A DNA stretch of 64,000 nt from Geosiphon pyriformis. Lineage: Eukaryota > Glomeromycota > Glomeromycetes > Archaeosporales > Geosiphonaceae. The translations under genes and the position numbers were made by a program. The notes beneath the pieces are model-generated. The model was not told where the DNA came from, ran no database searches, and was given only the letters and a program-made list of their open reading frames with translations. Shown in pieces: positions 51,283-60,774 of the stretch. The first letter of the stretch is position 1. Every line of letters begins with the position of its first letter. The stretch is from NCBI GenBank assembly GCA_016748015.1, contig JAAOMT010000512.1:1610554-1674553 (forward strand), read 5' to 3'.

Positions 51283-54200
51283 CTATGAATCTATCAGAAC
51301 AGAAACCATATTATTTACACCAGAAAAAAAACAACAACATTTATAAAAACCAAAACAAACACCAAGTGTCTTAGCAATCTTAAGCAATCTAATCACCCCA
51401 GCTGAAAACATACATGACAAACCATGAGTCACAAAATACACAAAACTATTAAGCAGAATTAAACCACTCTTTTTTATTAAAGCCCTATATTTAGCTCTAA
51501 CCAACCAAATATTTATGTGATGGACAGCACCCAATTTCCAAACAAAATCAACAATAAACTTTCCCACAGTTTTGGCATCACCCAGAACAGACATAGCTTC
51601 CTGAACCCAATCTTTGAACAAAAAGTTTTTGTCCACAATGGTATATAACATATCATCAGTCATACACAAAGAAAGCACCTGCAAAATGTGAAATAAAGAT
51701 AAACCCAAATCAGACACACAATGCCACTTGGCCAGATGAGATGCAAAAATGCTCTTATGGGCATCAGAGTCAAATGTACAAACAAAAGAATGATCGGAAC
51801 TTTTCATATTACCATAGTGTAGACATGAAACACTTGGGTAAATCTTACTATACAAACACTTCTGCATAGCAACTAGTAGATGGCAGTAGAAGGCTTTTAA
51901 AAAATAAGAGCGCAAACTAGCCATAAATTTGCTGATAAAGCTGGCCACCATATGGGAATCAAGGTGTCACACCAAAGTAGTACAAGACCAATCCATATCA
52001 CCAAGTAAACTGTTATCAATAACATTAGAACCAGGACCAATTTCCTAATAAGTACAATTAACAGACCTAAAAATCTCATGAGCAAAATGACAAATATTTC
52101 CAGATACCACTACTCTACCAGTCTTAATAAACCTCTCTTTAACCAAAACAAAAAATACCAGATCAGAATCTGCAGCCAGACTGGCTAACTCATCAGCATG
52201 CTCATTACTTACAACACCTGAATGTCCTTTAACCTTGCACCAAGAAATGTCAAGCCACTTTCTCTTAATCAAATTAATAATGCCACGCCGCTCCATCCAG
52301 CAGTGGTTGCAGAAGTCCAGAGACATCAGAGCTGATTCAGCCACACAAGCATCCAGGGCAGCCTGACTGTTTGAATAAACTATTACTAAACTGTTAGGAG
52401 GAACACACTCCAAAGCTAAAGCAATTGCCTGTAATTCCACCATAGTTGAAGATACTAATCCATCAACCCTAGCACCAATACCCAGATCTAAATCAGGAAA
52501 GTAAGCAGCAGCACCACATTTTATCTTACATAAACCCAAATTCTTCAATGATTCATTTGTGTAAACACTAATAACTCTCATATCAGCAAAATAGAGACAT
52601 TGACCCAAACTGAAAATCTCACCTGTGCTGTAAACATCCAGAGCCTGCAAACCTGCATTACACAAGTCATCAGATAGAAAAAAATGCTCCAAAAAGCCAC
52701 AAGCCAGAGTGAACCAATAAAAGACTGGGCCCCTTGAATTGAGTTTCTTCCAATGTCAAAAGCTTTTCCAATCAAAAACCAAACTTTTTTTAGTGTACAA
52801 CTGCTTAGTGAAGGCAATTCCAGATCTTTTAAGAGAGAGAAAAACATCATAAAACAAAGAGATTCCCAGGACTGTAGACATTGGTGTCCCACCAGAAAAG
52901 CAGAATGTAGTAACAAAAAGATTGCCAAAAGACATATCATAGTCCAAAAAAATCCTAATAACACCTGCCAAAAAATTATTAACTAGACTAACTTGCAACT
53001 TAACCAGATGACATAAAGGGTGAATAGGCAACCAACCCAGAACTTGAAGGTCTAAAGACTTATGATTAAATAAACGACCAAGAACACCACCAGTATTTGA
53101 AAAACATAGCACAGAAGCCATCTTGCATTTAGTCTGCAACTGTTCAAAAAATTTCAAGTCATACAAAAACAGATAGTGAAGAGCCTTATTGGGAAAGTCT
53201 CTTGGAAGTCCAGACTTAAGTCTCAAGTCTCTCCTAATCAACATATTCCACTTCATACACATATTCCTAAAAATGAAACTGAACTGAGTTCTATAATTGA
53301 CAATGGGTTGTAATACAGCTAACACTAAATAAAAAAACTGCTTGTTTAAAATACCCTTCTTTAGAACCAAATTGACAAAAAACCTGATGTTCACATGCAT
53401 CTTAGCCAAACTGGATTTGGACAAACTCTCAGACGACAAATAAATGCCAAGGTACTGATGAGACTCTTTCTTGTGAGTAACTGAAATCAGCAAACCACTA
53501 ATTGACAATAACACATTACCAACTTTCTGATTGATAGGAATGGCCACAGTTTTTTCATTATTGATTGAAATGTTATTTACCATGTAGAATTCACTTGCTA
53601 TATCCAAAATATACTGAATAGTGATCTGACTGCTACCCACTCAAATAGTGTCATCAACAAATGCATTAGCAGCTAGAAACAAAGTCAAACTGTTTTGGTT
53701 TTCCACTTTATCTGTTCTAGCAACAAATTTAGTATCAATTCAGTATTCATACAAACTTTTCTGCCTCTTGACCTTACATAAAAGAGGATTATAAAAGATC
53801 TTCTATAACAAAGGAGAGAAAATCTCACCCTGGTTAAGACTATCATGTACCTGGTACCTATTAGTCAGACCAAAATTGGTCATAACATGATTAACACGAT
53901 CATTGTAAATAGAACCAAAAAATCTAATAAAATGTCCACATATTTTGATTTGAACCAAACTATTATGTAAGTAATGCCAACTTACAAAGTTATAGGCTTT
54001 ATGCATATCCTATAACACAAATCAAAGTTCATGATCCTTCTCCAAAGTGTCTTTAACAACCAAACCAATGGTGAAAATAAGAGACTGAGTAGTAGTACTC
54101 TTAAGCACAGAAAAATTGTCCCCACAAAGAACATTAAATAGACAGCATGTTGACAAAATCCTATCAAAGAGCAACTTAGAAAGAATCTTACATGCAGTCT

Positions 54201-55965
54201 CAATTAAAGTGATCAGCCTAGTATTTGTTAAAATGTCTTCTCACTCATAGGACTTAGGAATTATTAACACCCAAACTTCTTTCCAACAATGTGAAACTGA
54301 CTTATGCACCAAACAAATGTTCAAAAGATTCAGAAGCAAGCTTAGTACAGATCCATCACAATATTTTCAAAGTTCATTTGAAATACCAGACAAGCCAGCA
54401 GCTTTACCATCTGGTAAATTCTTAACCATACACATCAAGTCATCCAAACTAATAGCATCTATTACACCAAAAAAAGCATCATTATTAACATAATCCAATG
54501 ACAGATATTGACACTGCCACAAATTGGAAATGCTCTTTAGCATGGCCCTTTTTCTTGTCCAATCTTCTATTATACCATTTATTTTACTCTTAACATCTAC
54601 TGGGTCCAAAATCAAATTGCCATCAGAAACCAAATGGTTCAATATTACTTTGCAGAATAGATGTTCCAAAACACTATGAATTGTGTGGTCTTTGTTTATC
54701 ACAAAATTCTCTATTTTTCTTTCGATAGCTAATCTAATGTCCAACTCTTTGGTTCACAATAACTCAACAAGCTTAGAGACACAATAAGATCTCCTCACAC
54801 CATAGAGAGCAGAATGGACATGATCCAACCTCATATTAGAACACACAAGATCCCAAACAATAGAAGCTTTGTTACTATTCAGAGAAATCCAGTGTCTCAA
54901 AAGAAATACAAATTGGCCAGAGTCCACTTTGCAAGAAGCCTTTACAATTTTCAAAACCAAAATTTCTAGGTTATGTAACTTGGAAGACTTCTTGATAAAC
55001 ACCCCATTATAACTCTTAAACCATTTTTTTTTGAAAGCTTTGTCAGCCAAAAAAATCATTACTTTATAAACAATGTCTCACATAGCATCCAGATTAGAGA
55101 ACCTCTTGACCAACCTAAACTTGTCCAAAAACATGGCAGTATTGGCCATAGTAGCATCCTTAAATACACATCATTTCACTTTATCTGCATTTTTTACATC
55201 AAATTTCCAATGATCTTTATTTGCCTGCTTGCATAGTGAACTCAACTGGATATTAAGCAAACCACCCAAACCCATGGAAGTGGAAACTGCTTTATAATCA
55301 ATATCAAAATAGTCCTCAATACTGGCCACACTACCATCTATTACAGTACTGCCCAAACTTAAAGAAACAAAAATGTAATTGAAAACTTTAGCAACACCAT
55401 AAGAATTGGTCCATATAGGCATCTTAGTGAACAAACTTCCTTCTAAAAAATCAACTAAACCTAAATCAAAGCACTTCCTGAAACTTGCACACTTCCGGGC
55501 ACTGTCTTCATTGAAATTACCACCCAAAATCATGAAGAAGAATTCATTCACAGCTTTTGCAATTAGAGAGTTGATATCACCAGCCTGAAAGAACCAAACA
55601 TCAGACAACACACCAGCATAAAGTTCCAAAATTGAAACAGAAAGCTTATTCTTAAAGAGCAATCTGACAGAAAGGAGATGTCCTGTCAATTCAGAAACTT
55701 TGCATATGTGTCTTACCAAAGAATTGTCCATGACAATAGCAATCCCAGAACCCATGTAACTAGAATTCATACTAGACATGAATACCCAAACACCATTAAA
55801 TTTGTTGATAATCCATGGCCGAATCTTGTCCTTAAGTTTTGTCTCCATGAAAATTGAAACTAGATTGTCCATATTTTTGTGTTATCGAATAACATCAGCC
55901 TGTTTGGCTGGGTTATTCAAGTCCCTAACATTGCATGTGGCTATTTTCCAGACAAGATTGGTCAT
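51283..55965 (-). pseudogene. LINE copy 2 ORF2: endonuclease-RT-RNase H polyprotein
   Basis: 4683 bases, exactly 1561 codons, all domains in one frame. Endonuclease: METKLK present, but LGGNFNED has Asn for the catalytic Asp, and the later D of the DYIF block is also Asn. Reverse transcriptase: FVDD box intact, but the next Trp codon is TGA (53642-53640). RNase H: first Asp lost (YTNES instead of Y-x-DGS), Glu kept in VELQA, third Asp lost (YSNSQAALD), while the late KGHSGVVSNEHADELA block remains. C-terminal zinc motif: one Cys is Tyr (CLHYGNMKSSDHSFVC). Every one of these losses can be made by a single G-to-A change on the coding strand. It starts at 55965, sharing one base with the ORF1 stop. 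Confidence 0.85.
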
Positions 55966-57799
55966 TAAGAAGAAGAAGAAAGAATGCCAGAGCCCAAATC
56001 TGTATTCTTTATTTTGGCCAAAAGACCTATCACTATTCTAGAAAGATTCTTCAAAGTTTTTTCTATTTTTGACATAACTGAAGGATCAAAAACCACCACT
56101 CTTGCAACAGTCTTACCACCAGTGATTACACCCAAACCCTTACTCATTACTATATCCATCTCTTGATTTTGTGATAAAAGAGTTACCAACAGCTGACATC
56201 CAGGACTAAGCTGGAAAACTGTCAGCCTAGATGTGTCTAATCTTTTAGCCAGCTTGTCGACATGCTCTATAAGGCTGACAAAACTGTGCTCAAGAGTGGC
56301 AAACTTATCATTTAATTCCAAAGACACTAACAGAGTAGGTTTTTTTTTCAAAGAGGAGCCAGCATCCAACAAACCATTCAGAATAGAAAAAGGGAGGAAT
56401 GACAACCCACCAACAATCTTGGCTTATGAAACACCATCAAAGGAGACAGAACAAGCAACTGGTGCCAAATGTTTGGCATAAATGGCTGCCAGTCAGCTTT
56501 TATTTGCATCTGAAAAAAAATGACATGGCAGACTGCCAGAAGATAATTTCCTACCAGAAACACAGCTTAGAGAGGTATGACTCAACTTTCCACATTTTGT
56601 ACACACTGCAGACCCAAGATGAGACCAATGGAGATGAACATCTTTTAACACCAGTATGGTTTCCATGACGGCATCCAATGAATCAGCTGACTCAAAACAA
56701 ATAATAGCACATCTAGTTCAGGCATATATAACAAGATGATAATTGATAGCACAAGTTTTCCCACCCACAGAACCAATGAAATCCCAGATGTTATAAGCAG
56801 TTGTTCCCATTGGTAGAGTATAGAGCAGTGCCCTATAGAGATCTCTCGCATTCCATGATTCCTTGTCTTGATCAGCTCTGGCCACACATACAGCATCCTT
56901 TCCAATCAGGATAGACCAACAAGCTGTGACTAAATCAGCCTGTTCACTCTTACCAAATTTAATTACAGCTTTCTGCCACAAACCCACCAACTGCATCTTG
57001 ATCAACACTACCTCATCAAATTCAGATAGTGCAGCATGCACAGTCTTTATTGATGTTTCAACTGGAATTTCTTTCAATACCACAGCCTGATCTGAGTATT
57101 CAGATGATTTTTTGAAATTGGTATTTACCAAGATTTTTGCCTTCTTAGCTTTTTTAGAAGCTTGTGCCAAACTCAATTCAGAAGTAAATGTTGCTCTAAT
57201 AATCCCAGCAAATTTTGAGGGGGTAGAGGCCTTTTCAAAACCATTGATTTTGAAAATAACTTTTTGACTATCATAAGCTTTTCCTGAGCAGATTTCTTAA
57301 CAACATTGTCCAAACTGATGTTCAGAGCAAAAGATTTTCTAACAGAAATATTGACTATGTTTTTCAAAGGGGGAGGGAGAACCACAGATCTGTTTAAGAG
57401 AGTATTATCACCATCATTGTCCAAGAAGTCAATTTTCTCCAGTGGTTTACCCAGTGCTCTTTTGGTTTGAACTTTTGAACTCTTAGGAGTTCATTTCAAG
57501 TTTCTACCAGTGACAACACCACCTTCTCCATAATCAAAGCTGGTTTCCTCAACCAGAAATTTCTCCTCCATGTCCACACTATCTGACTCAGTAGTATCTC
57601 CAGTCTCAGAACTCCATGAACAATCACCTGACACCTTAACAGCAGTGAATTTCCTATTACCAATATTATCTTCCAAAGCATCATCTTTCCTCTTCTTTTT
57701 AGATTCAGCAGACTTGACACCAATGTTAAAACCAGACTTCATAATAGACTTGTTCAGAACAGCAATACTAGGGCCAACAGTGGCCTCATAATCGAGCAA
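55965..57799 (-). pseudogene. LINE copy 2 ORF1 (gag-like, CCHC zinc knuckle)
   Basis: It reads from about 57799 through a charged N-terminus (SKKKRKDDALED), a Pro-rich stretch, an RRM-like block (IKMQLVGLWQKAVIKFG then ACWSILIGKDAVCVARAD), an intact CCHC knuckle CTKCGKLSHTSLSC (near 56600) and a coiled C-terminal part. One base is missing near 57255 (between LF and NGFEKA) relative to copy 1, the only indel I can see in the coding part of either long copy. In-frame stops occur near 57490, 56716, 56490 and 56430. The TAA stop and the ORF2 ATG overlap as TAATG. Confidence 0.75.
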
Positions 57800-57830
57800 A
57801 AATAGCTTGGAATTATTGTGCTAAATGGTG

Positions 57831-57900
57831 AAAAACTTCTTTCAGAAAACTTTTGCTCTTTTTTGGAAATTTTTGGAATGAACGAGAGAAAGAAGTTTTT
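57831..57900. repeat. 5'-terminal inverted repeat of LINE copy 2
   Basis: AAAAACTTCTTTC (57831-57843) pairs perfectly with GAAAGAAGTTTTT (57888-57900). Arms are identical to copy 1 although the loop sequence has diverged and is six bases longer. Confidence 0.9.
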
Positions 57901-57917
57901 TTTTTAATAGAAATTAT

Positions 57918-58414
57918 AAGAATAATGTTATGTTAATTAATATCTTAAATTTTAGCTAATAATAATATAAACTTTGTATAATTTAAAATTAAAGACCTTA
58001 ATATTTTAAACTTCTTAAATATATATGTAATATATATTAAATTAAATATTATAAACTTATTTTGAATTGTTTTACTTAATAAAATTTTATTTATAATATA
58101 ATTAAAAATAAGTTATCTTTTAAATTAACAAGTTTTTTGTTTTTGATTTTATATATTTTGAATACAAAAATTTTAATTGTAAATTTATAGATACTTAATA
58201 TTTTTATTAGCATTTATATTAATTTTTATTAATATGTTATTTTATATAATTATTGCTAAATTTCTTAAATTATTTAAAAATCTTATAATTAAAATATTAG
58301 TTAATTCAAATAATATTATTTCTTTAATTATTTTTCTTAATATTATTTTTAATTATGTTAAAAACATAATTAATAATAATAAATTTAATAAAATATATAT
58401 TTTTTTATTTACTT
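57918..58414. other. AT-rich gene-free island 3
   Basis: About 500 bases of A/T-rich DNA between LINE copy 2 and the ORF1-only element. The frame at 58234-58416 reads only Ile/Leu/Asn/Lys-type residues and is composition noise. Confidence 0.6.
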
Positions 58415-59380
58415 AATGAGTGCAGCCCAAAAACAATCTAGTACTATAGACCAAAAAAATAATCTAAACTAAATGTTAATCATGCACTTTCTACATGTGA
58501 CTAGTCACTTGGACCAATCAAGGACACACTATGCTGAAACAATAGGAGGTGGGAATAATTCCAACTCACAAATTTTTTCAATAACATCATTCAGATTTCT
58601 AGAATCAAAAATAAACTTACTAAGAAATAATCTAATAGATTCAACACTACTCCTAACCTCAGCACCTGACATTTGCCACAAAGCAATAACATGCTTAACA
58701 GTATCTTTACTCAAAAGAGAAAGTTTGACAGCCTACATATCATTATAATCTATGCTACCAAATTCAACTTTAGATCTAAGACAAGCAATGTCCTTAGACA
58801 CACTAACCAAAAGATTGGCAAAATTGTTAGAAGCATATTTCATAGAAAGAAGATCTTTCTCTAATTAAACAGTCTTAATAGCATTATCATCAAGGAGACG
58901 AGGTACCAAGGCAACCAAAGAGCCAACTGGCTCAACAATAGACTTTACCAAAGCAGCCAAATTTGAAATTTGCTTTTTCAAAGAGTTCAATCTGGACCCA
59001 ACAGCAGGATCAAAAACAGTCACAGGAGAGACAAAAGCCACCAAAGGAGGAAATTCAGATATAATAGGGGGAGCAGATGCCTTAGCATAAGACAAAGAAC
59101 CAACAAAATGTGATTTAAACACCTTGGAAGCCTTAGAAAAGGGAGATAAAGCAACTTTACAGTTTACAGCCAAGTGACCTGTTTTTTGACACCGAAAACA
59201 ATGTCAACAATTAGAAGTTTTCCACCAAATATGCATTTTCTAAGCATATCAGTATTGGCAACAACAAGGTCCAAATTAGCTTGGGAGCCAAACATAACTA
59301 GAGCAAAGCAGAGATAACGACCAGAATCAGGAGACCGAGAAATGAAATAAGACTGGCCACCTAAAATATTATAATTTCAA
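58415..59380 (-). mobile_element. ORF1-only LINE derivative (no ORF2)
   Basis: About 0.97 kb on the minus strand. It begins inside an ORF1 of a different subfamily (GGQSYFISRSPDSGRY), has a CCHC knuckle (CFRCQKTGHLAVNC, near 59195-59155) and continues in one frame to FPPPIVSA at 58529, with stops at 59206-59204 (TGA after a Cys), near 58865 and near 58735. It then passes straight into the same kind of 3' tail as the other LINEs (58440-58525) and a poly-T tract. Endonuclease, RT and RNase H are absent, so it is either an internally deleted copy or a non-autonomous, HAL1-like element using a LINE partner. Confidence 0.7.
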
Positions 59381-60774
59381 TTGGATTTATTTATTTATTT
59401 TAATATATTTAATATTAAATTTATTATTTATTATAGCAATTAAAGCAAAAAAAAAGTTAATTAAATATTACTTTAAAATAAATACAACTGTAATACTTTG
59501 TATTATATTGAATTCAAAAAAAAAATTTTATTATTTTACAAAATAAAATTTTTTAAATGATAATATTAATAAAACAAAAAAATTATAAGTTATTTATTTA
59601 TTAAAATAGTTTTATTTTTCAATTTTCACATAATAAATAAATTTTTAAAATGTATATTCTTTTAAAATAAAGCATATATTAATCATAATATTTATATTAA
59701 ATAATAATTTTTTATTAAATAGCAATTTTAATAATATTATAATATTAATTATATAGTTTATATTAAAAACAAACTTTGATAATAATAATAAAAAAATTTA
59801 ACAAAATTAATTTTATATTTTTGAAAAAATGATCAATAAAAAAATTGATATAATAATATAATAGAAGATATATTGCAAAAAATATCTATTTAAATTATTA
59901 TTTTTATTAATAATTTAATAATTTAATAATTTAATATATATTAAACACAATTTTTTTATCTTATATATATAATTGTAATTATTTAATAATTCAAAAATTA
60001 TTTCTGTAAATAAAAATATAATTGTAAATATAAGATCTTATTTAATACTTAAAACTATAAGAACAATACAGTATTTTTGATTATAAATACAAAAATTATT
60101 AAAAAGAAAATTAGAACATAGTTTTTAATAGTTAAATCTAAACATATTTATAAACTTTAAATCAAACTTAAATTGAACTTTTTGTTTAGGTTTGAGTTTG
60201 ATTTAAGTTTAATGATTTTAAATTTAGTTTAAGTTTAAATTCAAAATTTAACCAAAATTTTTATTCAAGTTTGATTTAATTTAATAATTCAATTAAACTT
60301 AAACTAAACTAAATTGAACATTTAATCCTTAATTTAAGCTTTTGTTTTTATTATAAATTTAATTATAAAAGATGTTTTGAAAAAGAATTACAAATTTTGA
60401 TTGGTTTTATAAAATATATGTAAAGCTTATAACTTTGTAATATAATTTTATTTAAAAAATAATTTATTAAAAATAAAACTATATAAATATTTTATTAAGT
60501 TTTTTGAAAGTATTTACAATAATAAAATTAATCAATAATAACAAATTTTAAATTTTTACAGAAATATAAAATATATAATAATTTGGTTTAAAATAAAATT
60601 TTTTTATTTTTATTTAAAAAATTTTCTATAACTTTTTATTATATAAAATAAAAAGACATAAACATTTGTGTAACTATTAAATTAATACTAATTTTGTTGT
60701 TAAATTAAATAAAATAAAAATTCAAATTAATTTGACTATATATTTTATTTTATTTTTTTTTATTACAAGATTTA
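59381..60774. other. AT-rich gene-free island 4
   Basis: About 1.4 kb nearly all A/T. The section 60140-60340 is rich in AAACTTAAATT/AATTTAAGTTT words and shares a 20-base inverted match with island 1. No gene is seen. Confidence 0.6.
60140..60340. repeat. AT-rich symmetric repeat, copy B
   Basis: It contains TTTATAAACTTTAAATCAAA at 60147-60166, the exact reverse complement of 41568-41587, followed by GAGTTTGATTTAAGTTTAA-type words on the opposite strand. The boundaries are approximate. Confidence 0.45.

Larger units (their letters stand above)
51165..57917 (-). mobile_element. LINE copy 2 (EN-RT-RNase H, near full length, defective)
   Basis: About 6.75 kb, same orientation and same domain order as copy 1, and clearly diverged from it in sequence. 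It has the same 5' inverted repeat (57831-57843 with 57888-57900), the same 3' tail and a poly-T tract at its low-coordinate end. ORF1 keeps an intact CCHC knuckle but has a 1-base frameshift; ORF2 is in one frame over 4.7 kb but carries many stops and has lost catalytic acids in the endonuclease and RNase H. It is therefore inactive. Confidence 0.85.

Noticed and set aside
43416-57799. TGA (and TAG) stops at Trp positions as evidence for a variant genetic code
   Set aside because: Host genes in the same window use TGA as a normal stop (LRR, PHD and lipase genes) and TGG for Trp. Trp positions in the LINEs change to TAG and TAA as well as TGA, which fits mutation and not reassignment.
58234-58416. 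Ile/Asn/Lys-rich frame resembling mitochondrial membrane protein
   Set aside because: Composition follows the A/T content of the island; there is no motif, and the region lies between LINE insertions. Mitochondrial DNA insertion was considered but no mitochondrial gene is recognisable.
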